The position numbers were made by a program, and so were the translations under genes. Below the pieces are notes generated by a model. The model worked only from the letters and a program-made list of their open reading frames with translations, was not told the DNA's origin and did no database searches. Shown piece after piece: positions 34,502 to 46,978 of a DNA stretch of 64,000 nt. Origin of the DNA: Roridomyces roridus (lineage: Eukaryota > Basidiomycota > Agaricomycetes > Agaricales > Mycenaceae); NCBI GenBank assembly GCA_029378245.1, contig JARKIF010000007.1:992001-1056000 (forward strand), in the 5' to 3' direction. Position 1 is the stretch's first letter. Each line of letters opens with the position of its first letter.

Positions 34502-37500
34502 ATGTCTTTTTCCAACCCAGAGGAAGATGGCCCTCATAGAATGCCTTCAAGGAGAGAGACTATTCTGAGTCTCGTCGAGATGCTGCTCCAGCACCCGGGA
34601 AGCAACGGTGATCTCAGTGAGTTCCGCCACATTTATGCCATTGCTCAGTCTTGAACAATCATACAAGACCAAAATATGCAGCCCAGTTTCGAGGATGACA
34701 AGGACGTCCGTGCGTGCAATTTCGGACTGCATACCTGATTTATTCCGACATTGTTCAATATAGCATCTGTTGACGAACATCGGCAAACTGCTGGGGCAGA
34801 GACATTCCATCGCTTCCAGAGGCGTATTGACAATCTGGATAAACAGGTGCGTCCTTACCCGCAGCGCGCCATTTGAATTCTTATTCCTCACAGTTGAGAA
34901 ATTTCGCCAATGCAACGCGGCAATTGGGCAGCTCGGTCGCAATTCTATCCTCAGCTTTCCATCTTCGGGAGAGAATTGCGCAGATCCTCTTCCTATACCG
35001 CGAGAACGCCGCCGATCTCTTCCCACGCAAGATCTCCCATGCCACAAAGGAGAGCATTGAAACGGCCAAGATCAAGAGTCGTCGCCGAGGCAAGTCCGCC
35101 AGGGCTCGCGCCAACACTGCACCAAATGTTGCACGGCCTATCATTGACGAGAACCTCGATTTGGTGCGTTGCCTGCACTTGGCTTGGAAAGGTGTTAACA
35201 GAGGAACAGGAAAATTTCCCTGAACAATTCGAAGCATTGGCCAAGGGGATCGTGACCTTCGGACGTTGCTTGAACGAGTTTCCAGAGTTCTCTGACGAGG
35301 CCATCAATGCGTCCATTACCTCCTTTGAGGGCGATCTCAGAGTACGTGCTTTCTTGCGAGTAGCCAGGATGGAGCTAAATGAACGCCAGTATTGGGCATC
35401 CTGCCTCCAAGTCTACACTGGTACTAGCTCATTTTCCATTACAATTAATGTCTAACCGATTTCCAGGCCAATTCCGATATCCGGCTGTGCAGCGATACAT
35501 TCATGACCTGACGGCAGAGATGGGAGAGCACATAGATAGTATCACATCGACTCTGGTCATGTTTGTAGAAGTCGGTGTGCCTACTATCCGGTTTGGGCAG
35601 AAACACAAGACGGATAACCTGGTGAGCACTGTCGTTGTTTATCCTGTTCTTGATACTCATCAGTCCAGCTGAACCTTTCGACTGTGGCGACCTTCTTCTC
35701 AGCCGTCACAGCGACGACCCTCCAATTCTCATTCAATCTCACCCCTTCAAGCCGAGCACTAGATGCAGTCAACAGCTTCTGGTTTGCGTCGCTGGTTTTC
35801 AGTATCGCTGCTGCCGTCAACAGTTTGGTCGGGCTCACTTGGAAGCAGGCCATGTAGTCAGTCAATTCCGTGCCATTTGTGATTCCCCCTCACCAGCATA
35901 TCCAGCCGTTCTCCCGGCAATCGGGTACCCTGGTGGGTCCTGATTTGGATTAAGCGTTCGCCGCTCGTCTTCTTGGTCATGTCGGTGGCATGTTTCTCCT
36001 TGGGTCTTTGTCTCTTCACCTATGCTTCCAATCAGGTCAGTTCATTAACAATGCTCCTCGATCTGCCGTTCATTGTACACAGGCGAACGCAACAAAAATA
36101 ATTACCACAATTTTTACGGTCTTGACGTCTTTTGGTCTTGCAGCGGTGTCAACATGGTTCGCGATGGAGCGGATGATCTTCTTGCGGCATCGCGGCAGAA
36201 AATGGCTCTCGGACTCTCTCGCAGATGTCACAGACCAATTCCTCGCTATTCCAGGCGTGGAAAAAATTCTGAGAGTCTTCCGCGGTATCAAAAAGCGGTT
36301 CAAAGTGGCCAAGAGAGCGCTGGTCCGCGTCAGCTCCAAGACCGTCAGTTTGCTATCGGTAAATAGCAGCAGCGATTCGGAGAAGGACGACTTGGAAGCG
36401 AACATTCTCCCAATTTCCAACGGCCATTCACGCAACCCTTCGGCGATGGCGAGCGTCTCTCAGCTACCGACAGCTTCTGATTTGGGGACACCTAGTACCT
36501 CGACTGCACCTACGCCTGTCACTGGCAGGAGCCCGATGCTGGCGCAAACAGGTCCGGAGCCTATATCCCCTGGGTCACCAGGAGTCACCCGTGGTAAACA
36601 GCTCTGGCGGAACGCGCTTCAGACGGTGAAGATGCGCTCGGTCGCTGCTGCTCCGTTTGGGCGGATGCCGCATCGTCAACGGACGACGTCTTCCACGCTG
36701 GGGAATATGGCTGATCGGAAACGGACCATGGCGGAGGAGCCGGTCAAGGCGGCGGTTTTGGCCCGATCTCGCCTCGCTACACTGAGGCCTAAACTGAATA
36801 TGTTGATGGCTACCGAAGGCTTGGAGGCTCACCAGGCGCTGGTGCGGCATCTTCAATTCTCACCGGATGGCAAGTTTTTGGCGACGTCGAGGTGAGTCGG
36901 TTCTTGAATTTGGATTCATTCAAGCTGATGCTTGGGCAGTTGGGACCGGACATCGATCATATGGCGCGTTGAGAAGGTGGGGATAACTGTGCATTCGAGT
37001 TTCACATCATTCATGGGTTCTATAGCCGTCTCTTTCGCTACATCGTGTTCTCGCACACCCGCAAGGCTTCGTCGGTCAAGTTGCATGGTGAGTCCCACTA
37101 TATACTTTTACCCGTAATCTTATACCCCTCAGGTCGGACACAGGCAACATATTACTTACCAAGCTGGTCAGAGGCATGAAGGTCTGGACTGAGGTGGGTT
37201 GGAGTACAACAAGATATTTCTTTCGCCCATTTCTGATCCCTCTTTTCTTTTTCCTCCAACGCACAGGATGGAGTTTGCCAAAAGACAATTGACCGCGAAA
37301 CAAACGTCGAGTCCATTACTTGGTTCCCCGGTGGTGCGGGTATGTAGCCGTCCTGCGTGAAGGGGTGGTGCTGACGGATGCTGTAGCGTTCTTGTCTGTC
37401 GAGGGTAATACTGTGACGAAATTGGTTTGTACATTCTCTCGTTCCAGTGTCCCGCTAATCAATTGGAATAGGACCTTCGCGGCAATGTGAGTAATTCATG

Positions 37501-38642
37501 CCAATTCGTGTGCAGCGATTGAAGATTTGTTTCAAGATACTGGACCAGTATGACTTTGGTCAGATGAAACTCCATGATGTGGCGGTCACTCCGGACGGCA
37601 TGCGATTACTTGGTGTCGGGCCTCTACTCTCGTCACCGACTGGTTTGCAACCAAGCAAATCCCCAGCGGAGAAGCGCCTCGTTGGTGAGTGATTTGCCAA
37701 TCTTGATTGAAATTGGTCCTGACTTTTGGTTAGTTTACAATACGGAGCTGAAACAAATCGAGCTGTGGGTGGCTTCGTAGTCCAGATGCACGCCCTATCT
37801 GACCATCCACTCGCTAGTCAAACACCAGTGCTCAACGATGTTCGGGACATCACTTTGGCACGGAACACGAAACACGGTCTCATGGCGTTGGTCAGCTACG
37901 AAAACAAAGTGAGTGTTTGCAGATCTTATTTTTGTGGGTTTCTGAGACGCTGGATAGGCCCCACCACAACTATGGAAGATGGAATTGCTCAAGGATCGTG
38001 AGAATGCTGCGCTGCTGGTCGCCCGTTTGACATTACGACACACGTATATGCCCAAGCACGCTGTCGAGTTCGCCGGACCCAGTTATTTCGGTGGTCGTAA
38101 CGACGAATTGGTTCTCTGCGCCGGCAAAGGTTCGTCGTCTGTGTCCTCTTCTGCCGCAAGCTGATCCGTGATCGGCAGCTGGGGATATCCACATTTGGGA
38201 TCAAGAGAGCGGCACGCTGCTTCGGCACATTCGGGCACAAGCACAACAGTCTGGCGATCTCACTTGCATTGCCTGGAATCATGCCGCAGAAGATCCATTC
38301 ATGTTCGCGACGGGCTCACACGACGGTGCCGTCCGAATATGGACCAAACCTGAAGTGAATCCACAGAATGAAGAGGTTGCCGGCGCGGATGCTATTGATG
38401 AGATCAATGCCGATTGTGCCGAGGGCGACGAGGCAGGAGACATGGAACTTACACGATCACCTTCGCCGTTCGAGATTGACATGGAGCGGACGGACAGCCC
38501 ACTAACGCAGACGGAGTTTGAGGCGGTCGAGCGATTGCGGGATCTGACATTAGCGTCCGCCAGCCAGTTGTCGATCGGCACATCCACAACGGCGGCTCGA
38601 GAGCGTATGGTGGCCTTTGCCGAAGATTCGGATCGAGAGTGA
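34502..38642 (+). CDS. WD40-repeat protein with N-terminal coiled coil and membrane helices
   Basis: ATG 34502 gives MSFSNPEEDGPHRMPSRRET. After a longer intron (about 34612-34763) come TFHRFQRRIDNLDKQ|LRNFANATRQLGSSVAILSS (coiled coil) and a basic KIKSRRRGKSARAR stretch. Hydrophobic segments follow: VATFFSAVTATTLQFSF, FWFASLVFSIAAAVNSLVGL, PLVFLVMSVACFSLGLCLFT and IFTVLTSFGLAAVSTWFAME. A Ser/Pro-rich linker leads to WD40 blades: ALVRHLQFSPDGKFLATS|WDRTSIIWRV, HPQGFVGQV, SITWFPGGAAFLSVEG, LHDVAVTPDGMRLLGVG, VRDITLARNTKHGLMALVSY, YFGGRNDELVLCAGK and FMFATGSHDGAVRIWTKP. The blades resemble the WDR26/Gid7 group, but the membrane region is not typical of that group. Substrate and place are unknown. 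One gene is assumed; the N-terminal half could be separate. Confidence 0.7.
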
Positions 38643-38712
38643 GTATCATTTGTGGTCATTCGCTGGGCGAGAAGACCACGAGCTGTTTATCATGTAATAT
38701 GCAAACTATGCG

Positions 38713-38735
38713 GGTAGGATAGGATAGGATAGGAT
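38713..38735. repeat. GGATA pentanucleotide repeat
   Basis: About four head-to-tail copies of GGATA lie between two convergent genes. Confidence 0.75.
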
Positions 38736-38836
38736 CTTGGAAAATATACAAATTACAGTGAAATGTGCCGCAAGCATAGCCATTAGGGTTCTAATTCGTG
38801 CACAGAAAGCGTGCTGTAGGCTGCTGACTGTGAGCG

Positions 38837-40055
38837 CTAGCACGGGCACAGGAAGAAGGAATAATCGGACTGACAGCAGCTTTCGTGTATTATAACGTCT
38901 CCACGGGCAATCAACAGCCCAATCGTATCCCTCTCTTCCAACGATGTCTTATAACCATCTTGTCCTTTGGCCAAGCGCAACGCGACCTGTATCCTCCGAG
39001 GAAATCGCAGAAACGCAGCATGAAACTCGGACCAATGCATTGGATCATCGATTTGGAGAAAGTCCACACCAGCCTCGAGCGAAATGCTTTCCAGAGTTTT
39101 GTGAAGGCCGCACTCGGCCAGTGTGGCCGCCATGTCGAGGATACTGAGTTGTCCGGAGACACGAAGGAAGCGCAAACGAGGCAAAGATGAGACAATGTCG
39201 AGCGGCTCAAGCGGGTATTGTCCAAAGTCAATATCTGTGTTTGCGTTCAGCCTGCTTCTGGAGATGACTCGGTGGAAACGACGCACCGGTTTTGTACCAG
39301 ATATTCAAGGTTTCCACCGCGTTGGAGTCGGGCATTAGTGTGAGTAGCGAATTAACCGAGGAGCCGTCCATAGAAAGGCCGCTCAAGGATAGGATTTTGA
39401 GACGAGAAAAATCAATATTTGATAACGCGAAAAGGAGTCCGGTACTTGTTGGAGAGTCGGCGAGAGCGAGGTGTTCCAGTTGAGGGCGAGATGTGAAGGA
39501 TATTATTTGTACCAGAGCTGAATCGTCGATGACCAATTCCTTCAGCTTGTACGCTTCTCCCATAAGTAGCGTGACGAGAGGTGAGTGGGCGAACCCAAAG
39601 ATGCGGACAGACTTGAGGGAAGGTGAACAAAACACGTCCTGGATCGCGGTTATGAGCCTGCGAGGCAGTGTGTCCCAATAATCCGGTGCCTCTCGATGAG
39701 ACACCATGGTGAATCGCGATAGTTTGAGCTGCGAGAGAATCGACGCTAGAATTCTCCCCGCTGCGGCGACCCAGGGGGTGCCTAGACTTTCCGACGGCGA
39801 GCGGGATCCTTCGACAATTCGGAGGTCCTTGACAAGGAGCGCCAGATGCGGCGAAGAGTGCAATACTGAGCAGAATTTCTGGTATGGTGGGGTACTCTTT
39901 GTGTTAGGGGGTAGCAGGTGGATGGTGGAAAAGATGTGATAGCGGGTAGATGGCAGAAATGGGGAAGCAGTAAGGGAGCAGGCTTTGAGAGAGCCCAAGT
40001 CATTATGAAGATTGTCCGCAATTAAATCGAGAAGCTCGTGCGGTAAGATAGACAT
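38837..40055 (-). CDS. F-box-like protein
   Basis: ATG 40055 begins MSILPHELLDLIADNLHNDL, SLKACSLTASPFLPSTRYHI, a typical degenerate F-box of Agaricomycetes. The remaining sequence is leucine-rich-like: LVKDLRIVEGS, LSQLKLSRFTMVS, SLKSVRIFGFAHSP, LKELVIDDSALVQIISF, LEHLALADS, RLKILSLSGLSMDG, ending with LPRLRFLRVSGQLSILDMAA. One intron near 39240-39285 (donor GTACAA, acceptor AGCAG) joins the exons in phase. F-box proteins link substrates to SCF ubiquitin ligase; substrates are unknown. Such genes are highly multiplied in these fungi. Confidence 0.75.
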
Positions 40056-40236
40056 GGTTGTGGTGAGAAAAGAAAAGAGGAGTTGATCGCGCATCCTGAT
40101 GCCACTCCTAGGATGTATGTACAGACAAGAAAACTGATTCATCTCGACGACTTGTAGTCCCTCCCTTCAACGGGCACCATAACCGCGTGTCTGGAGCAAA
40201 AATGAGACCAAACCCCTCCAGGTAGCGGAATGATAC

Positions 40237-42829
40237 TCACTTGGCTTTCAAGTGGCTACGCACTCCTTCTATGATGAATTTACGGTCTTTGGCTGCTTGA
40301 CCCAGCGATGAACACTGCAGACAGTGATACGTCGGGCCAGGTTTAGCCGGTGGGGGAGGTGGTAACTTGACGTTGAAAGTCGGCGTCGGAAGCGTTGCAT
40401 CCAGGCAGCGGAAGAGATCTGTAGGCGATGTCGGATTGGCCACTCCATGGCTGTAGTTTGGCTTGAGAAAATACCCGAATAATTGGAAGTCAAGACACAT
40501 ACACAGTCTTGACATGTTCAGCAACGTCGGAGCGGACACGGTAGTCGTCCAAGTGTTCCGGGCAATGATTGCAGGACCAGGAAGAAGTATTATCAACGGG
40601 TTGCTTGATCTGCCCCACTTCCGCTGCAGTGAATATCCGCCATGACGGACTAGTGTGGTTAGTGCCCGGATAGTTGGCAAAATGAGAAATCTGTCAGGTA
40701 TTGAGAGTGCTACAGCATCTCGAGTGTGGACACATACCGCGTTCCGCCATGTGAAGACGTCGTACGCAACCTGATTGCCAGGGATTTTTCGTGGGGTGCA
40801 TATATTGCACCGGAACAGGAGGCCGCGCGCGTCCATCTCCTCGCAAGTTGCGTGTTCTGCTCCAAGACCGGCGAGAGCCACGAGGGAAGCCGCCGCCACC
40901 GAACCTTGCTTCGAAAAGTGGAGGACGGTCTCAACAAGGTCGATTCCTCTTCCGGGCCAATAGAAGGTGTACTTGTGATCACAGTGATGCGCACCCGCAG
41001 CATCCCATCCAATGATACAAGGATTGTATGTACTTGGATTACTGCCATAGCCCCGGCAGTAGTCTTGCTGGCATTTGAAGACGGATGTGGCCAGATTAAG
41101 ACGTCCAATATCGGGAAGGGATGTCGGTGAGCCAGTGGTGCCTGATTCAGACTCGAGCGCGATATCCATTAGGCGGTTCAAGTGCTTCTTGCGGGCAACG
41201 GTCCATTCCACGAGAAAATCGGGGAGGGAATTCACCGCATCCGCGAAATGAGCAGCACCAACATCAACGTCGTCCGGAGCATTTATGACCTGCTGGAAGG
41301 CAGGAGACTGAACAACTTCAAAGAGCCCAGGAAGATGGCGCCACTGGGTTGGGACCATGGACTTCTTGGTTGCCTTGTAGGCATCTTGAACGAAGGCAAT
41401 GCGCGTCTTGATGCGGGCTGCACGTTCCTGTTTCAGACGTCGATCCCTTTCGTCGACAATGGTGTGCTCCAACTCAGGTCGTATCTTTTTCCAAACTAAT
41501 CGCCATGTCATGCAGTCGTTCCAACCGCATGTAATTTGGCCACTTACTTCGATCTGTCAATGCAGTCGGCTGGCGCACGTAGTACTTTATGGAGGCAATG
41601 TCTGCGGCGGCGTAGCCAAGTTCAAGGAATTTTGCCTTGATGCTAGGAGAACATGAGTTTCAGGCAGGCTGTATGCAAGGTACTGACGCTTCATATCTTT
41701 CCGCAATCTTGGTGTCCCCATCCGCACGGCGCCGTTCCGCAGACTCTGAGGACCAGTTAATACACAATTGCGAGTGCTATGTTCGTGTGAGACAAAAGAT
41801 AATCCGTTTTTGCACCAAAGCACTTACTTCTGCAATGGATTTCACCAAAGCAATTCTCTTGTCCTTGAACTCCTCCAACCTCTTTCGGGCGTCGACCTTT
41901 CGCATCATGATGTCTCGTTCATACACCGCGAGCGTCTGCTCCATCTCTTCGATATCAGCTCTCCAGTAAAATTTGCTCCTGGAAGCATGTCCATGCGCAG
42001 AACCGCCAACTAGTGAAATCGTCAGCGTGAAGCGGAAGAAGTAAGATATGACCCAACTATTCGTGTAAGGGAGGAGCTCCAGAATGGACGGATCCAGATC
42101 CGGAAAACGTCTTTTGAAGCTCGATGTGACGACAAGACTAACGCTGCTATCAGTCAAGTGAGATAATTTCAGAAAGCGCACTGACTTGGACTTCAAACAG
42201 GAAGTACACGCTCTGCGGCGCAAACCGAAATCTACCCGCTGGATATTCTTTGCGTCGCACGACTGCATCACAGCTCAGAAACGGACAATATGAAGGGCAG
42301 TGAATACTACCTTGCACCATGCTTCGCCATACAACAGATGGACCCATTGTTGTTCAGAAAGGTCTTCGGGACAGTCCGGTCCATCCGCATTCTCTCGCGA
42401 CGTTCTCCAAACACCACTGGCTCCCTTTGACAGTAGATGTTCACGAACTATGTGGTTCGTTCGGGCGAGAGCGATGAGAGCCTTGGGTTCGAGATGGCCA
42501 AAGATCCGCAGGCGCGATTCACTAAAAAATCCAATGAGGCAGAGACAGAGAATTCCGTACCTCGAACAAAACGTCCAGTGGCATGGAGGTCAAATCGTGT
42601 GTCTTGTCCGCAGACTTTGACGATTTCTTGGTGCGTTTCGCCGGGGCGGATTTGACCAGTTTCTGCCGCTTCGAGGGACGGTCTTGCTCTCCTGCAGAGA
42701 TTACTATGGAACGATGAAAAGAGCGGGAAATTCACCATATTCACTGGCTTCTGATGCTGAATGTTCATCTTCCGAATCCGTGTCATTCGTTGCGACGAGT
42801 TTTGCATTGGCTATCGACTCCCTCTGCAT
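40237..42829 (-). CDS. F-box protein with CxxC-type segment; F-box intron acceptor appears mutated
   Basis: ATG 42829 gives MQRESIANAKLVATNDTDSE; an intron joins it to EQDRPSKRQKLVKSAPAKRT and DLTSMPLDVLFE|IFGHLEPKALIALARTNHIV, an F-box. RRACTSCLKSK adds a CxxC pair; then LVVTSSFKRRFPDLDPSILE, a coiled coil MEQTLAVYERDIMMRKVDAR, KRLEEFKDKRIALVKSIAE, IKAKFLELGYAAADIASIKY, and a long final exon (41511-40237) with CGRG-like CQQDYCRGYGSNPS, HHCDHKYTFYW, ATCEEMDARGLLFRCNIC and YHCLQCSSLGQAAKDRKFII. The intron in the F-box (42506-42560, GTACGG donor) would have to end in GG to keep the frame. The only AG inside it leads at once to a stop. Role: SCF adaptor by analogy; if the splice cannot occur it is a recent pseudogene. 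Confidence 0.65.
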
Positions 42830-43146
42830 ACTCAATTAGCCAATCAAGTAGAGAGCTTTTTCTTGAGCACCTGTTTCGCCAATCGACCGGACTGGCGTCG
42901 AGTAGTACTCATTAGGACGAAGACTTGACGTGATGCGTTTGTGCGAGCAGAGTGGCGAAGGCTGAAGCGCGTATTCCTTATGTAAGCGCTTGAGCCAAAT
43001 AGCGATACACACTGCTCGTCCAACTGCCGCTTTTGGTAATTTTGAGTTTTTAAACTCTGAACGAAGTAAAAAGGTAAAAAGGCTCCGCGTTGCAACGTAA
43101 TACAGCAAAACAGCCCAAGAAAGCGATCATAAGCGTATCCTCATCT

Positions 43147-45546
43147 TTACACAGCCCTCACTGCAGTGATGGTAAGCGGCAGCTGGGTTCCCTTGTGCAG
43201 CTCGCCAGCAATGAAAGGTGGCATTCCCAAGGACGCTTGACGCCGGACTCGGCTCGAAAGCTCCGGATCCATCGAGAACTCGAAATTCTTGACGAGCTCC
43301 ACCAGGAACGTTTGATATTCGTACATCCTTTATGGGGGTGAGATTGCATCGTCCGACAGACGAAACACGCACGCAAATCTCCAGCCTGGCGGTGGGGTGA
43401 GAAAGAGATGCAGCACGCAAATTGAATACCTACCGATACAGGCGCGGTGGCCACTCCCAAATGTCATCCTGTTTCCAAGTAAGCGCTCAAGGGAAAGTCT
43501 TGACAATCACACTCACAGATTGCCATAGACACCCAGATTGGTCTCAACCTTTGGCATCGACTCGTCAAGCCATCGCTCGGGCCTGCAGATTAAGGTTAAG
43601 ATAAGGCCTAGGTCCCACGCGGGGTAGGGCCATTCACCTGAACACATGAGGGTCCGCTCCAAAGACATCCGGATTCCTGTTGTACCCGCAGATGGAGAGG
43701 ATGAGGATTTGGTGCTTGGGGATTGGTAACTCGGTGATCGTTCGGCCAGATTTGGTGATCATGGGTTTGGAGAGCGGGAGGACTTCGTCTCGAGTGGCTT
43801 CGCGCATGCTGTTGGGCCTGTACAATGGCATCATCGGTCGCTGATGAAGGAGGTGAAAGCCAGATCGCCTACGAAACGGGATGTATTCTGAGTGTCTCCT
43901 GCTTGATTGGTCAGGCAACAGCGGAATGAATGCATCAGGGTAGAATTGACCTTCATAACCGCAATGGTAAATGGCATCGCTTCCAAATCCGTGTAGTTGA
44001 GCTCAGAATCACCTCGAGCACCCATAGCCCGTTCCGTTTCGGCAATCTCTTCACGCATCTTCGCTTGTACCTCGGGATGTTTCGTGAGCTCCCAGAGCGT
44101 CCAGGACATGGTGATTGCGGTTGTTTCCTGAGCAAAATGAGAAAAGCTTAGTAGGATGACAGGAATTCATACATGACCACCTTGTGTAATCGTTCTGCGG
44201 ATTTGATAAAGGAGGGAAGGGAGAGCATGAGGTAAATCACCCACTGTATCTGAGCGTACAATTCATTCTCAGTGAGACTCTTCCCTGGATCGTTGGAAGT
44301 GTTCGCTTTGACTACAAATGATCAGCGAGGGGAGCTGCATTAGGGAGCAGACGGACATACTTAACAGACTGAGAATATCCCGTTTATCCTTGCCCGCCAG
44401 CAGCGCCTCCTCCTTTTGGCTGACGAGTGTCTTGGCAAAGGCTACGGCAGTGGCAGTAGAGCGCCGACTGTTTCGGAGCGCACGGACGGGAGCATACTGC
44501 ATGAAGAGTTGGATGAGGAACAGAGGAAGCAGCTCGATCAGCCCGAAGATGAGAAGCCCGGTTCTGGTGGGGACAGACAAGGCGGGGCTAATGGCAAGTC
44601 AGGAAGTTGTCGGATGAGCAGGGCAGAACGAACGCGACGCTGGAGAGGACCTTGGCGAAAGGATCGTCCTCGTTGTCCGTGGTGCCGAAATGATAGTCAA
44701 ACGCCGCTGTAGAATGAAAGACTTGAATACAGGAGACCGCGAGGAAGCGTAGAAGTCACCTTCACCAATCACGTCGAGGAAGAATCGAGTGAAATAATTT
44801 GGAGTTTTGACTACCGTTGATTCACCGTCACTTTCCGCCAACTTCTCTTTCCACTGAGCGGACATCTGTGTATGGTACGTCGGTGTGAAATAGATTTTCC
44901 ATTATGCATACCTTCTATAGGAGCGATCAGACTGAAAAGCAAGTAAACGTATTGAAGCGACTCACGCTGGCATATTTGGCAAAGACAGGGATACAGGAAC
45001 GCGCTTGGCCGACCCCGAACGCAGGCGAGTTGATGTTGCGCTGTCGCCTGTGTGTTTCACCTTGAGTTGTGTCAGCGGCATCGTACACCCGGTGGCAGCA
45101 GAACCTTCTGCCCATGCAAGCCCGGGGCCTCCCAGCAGCTTCATGATCTCTCTACGGAAGCCCTGCTTTCGCATGTTGTACCCGCAATTGAACACATGCT
45201 GCAACGCTTTTGGGTCTGAAATTAAAAGCCGGTCGGTCTAGGTACCTCGTCAGATGAGGAGGGGCAATAAGGATGAGAGCATACCCCTAGAATGCCCTTG
45301 ACGCGTACGACGTGCCCGTATTGTTCCTGCCACTTGAAATCCGCTTCCCCTGCCTGGCCGAGCTGGGCTTCGAGGACGTTTCCTGATGGAATGGGTCAGA
45401 TGTAGCAAGGGACGTGGATAGAATGACATACCAAGCAGGAAAGACTCGGGGGCTGGTCCAGGAACATCGGTGATGGAAATGCGGGCCCAGAAGCGATAGA
45501 CGGTGTACAGCGCAAGCGCAGCGGAAGTTGCATACACGGCCGTCAT
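43147..45546 (-). CDS. Cytochrome P450 monooxygenase
   Basis: ATG 45546 starts MTAVYATSAALALYTVYRFW, a membrane anchor, then ISITDVPGPAPESFLLG. Further: KALQHVFNCGYNMRKQGFR, a C-helix DTQGETHRRQRNINSPAFG, the I-helix ETTAITMSWTLWELTKHPEV, the K-helix ETLR (ETLRIHPVS), ICGYNRNPDVFGADPHVFR, PERWLDES and the heme loop FGSGHRACIG with the cysteine ligand, ending LPLTITAVRAV. All classic P450 motifs are present, with about twelve introns. It should be ER-bound and fed electrons by cytochrome P450 reductase. The substrate is unknown; neighbours do not suggest a biosynthetic cluster. Confidence 0.9.
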
Positions 45547-46519
45547 GAGACGTGCTGGTGGTGAACGAGAACGCTCTTATTTGAATGGAATATTGCGCCC
45601 ACAGATACATACCGGAGGCCAACGGGGTGGCAGTGTTATGAGAGAATATCTATCGCTTGACGGAAGATGAAAAAGTCATGGCAGGATGGTGCATCTGTTC
45701 GAACTTCGAAGCAGCACCGTGGAGACTGAAAAAAATGGGCTCTTCAAGTTAGTAACTGGGACGCAGCGATCACAGAGCGCCAAGAAGAGTCTGAGCGACA
45801 TGACAGAAAGGCCGCAATCTCTCGCAAAAGAATTTTGCCCCGAAAATCAACTGAAAATCCAGGTGGGGTCAGCAAGAGAACGCATTGCCGTTATCCCGCA
45901 GATGCCGTTCCAATGCCGTTCCCACTGGCCATTCAATAGTCCACGCGAGAAGAGAAGGTGGTACTTAGCGGCACAGTGCAGTGTGGAGAGTTCCGGTGTA
46001 CGGCAAAGGGAATCTTTCGTGGAGAGCAAATGAGAGCAAATGCCGCACACGCCATTGGTGGCATCCTCGGCCAACATACTAAGCCTGTTGGAAGCAACGC
46101 GAACGTGGTGTTGCAATTGAAATATCGCTTGCGCTTAAGGCCACGACATTTTCATGTCCCTTCGAGAGTGTCTTTTGGCGCTAGCTGGGCGTCGGACGTC
46201 GGAAGCAGGGGTGATTGGATGTGTCGTGACTTGTTTGGCGACTAAACGCACACGTGAGCCAAATACGATCAAACGCGTGGTCGTGTATTACACTGGTGCA
46301 CTCAAGGTGCACTCCCTTTTTTTTCGCGCCATCTCTTCAATATTGTCTGGCAAGCCTCATGATCTTCAACCGACAATCAGTATGATAGCATAACGTTGAT
46401 GGCATGCTCGGACAATGAGAGGCGCGCATAGCGAAGAATGATGGGACAGGCCATCGGCCATTGTTCCATTCTCGCATAAAAGGCCCAACTCTTGCGAGAA
46501 CTCTCCCCATACCCGCACT
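45547..46519. other. Intergenic stretch, nothing recognised
   Basis: This is the promoter area between the divergent P450 and small basic protein genes. No motif-bearing frame was seen. GCATAAAAGG near 46474 may be the TATA box of the gene at 46520. Confidence 0.4.
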
Positions 46520-46935
46520 ATGAGCCACCCCGCCCTTCAAACAGCTCTACCGAGACGTCGCCAGGCTATGGCCGACTTCAATCTCAAGCCCAAGAGCCGA
46601 GATGTCGGCTACAAGAAACAGGAGGACAGCTTGCGCTCGGATGGGTCAGAAAACGGTATGGGCTCAACTCAATTTCAGTTCATGTCGACCCACGCGCGGT
46701 TCCAGATCCAAGTCCCGCCGCACTCCCCCCTCGGCTGAGGAAACTATATCTTCCCCTTGCACACCCCCTCACCGTGATTGAGACGAGGCACGAAACTTGC
46801 GGAGAGAAATTACCGCCCAAGGTGGAGAGGCGCAGGAAGAAGCGGGAGAGACAGCGACGGTGCGCAGCGGTTGAAAGAGCAGTAGAAGAGTCGTTGCCTT
46901 TTGTACGTCGTATCTTTGAGAGTGATCAAGAGTGA
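46520..46935 (+). CDS. Small basic hypothetical protein
   Basis: ATG 46520 gives MSHPALQTALPRRRQAMADF and NLKPKSRDVGYKKQEDSLRS. A 50-bp intron (GTATGG...TTCCAG, about 46656-46705) joins to DPSPAALPPRLRKLYLPLAH. The C-terminus is highly charged: LPPKVERRRKKRERQRRCAA, VERAVEESLPFVRRIFESDQ. About 120 residues, probably helical and nucleic-acid or ribosome associated, but I recognise no family. The gene converges on the DUF7330 gene 43 bp downstream. Confidence 0.55.
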
Positions 46936-46978
46936 AAATTGCACAGCAATACACGAGTGAAATCTGAATTAATCGAAA

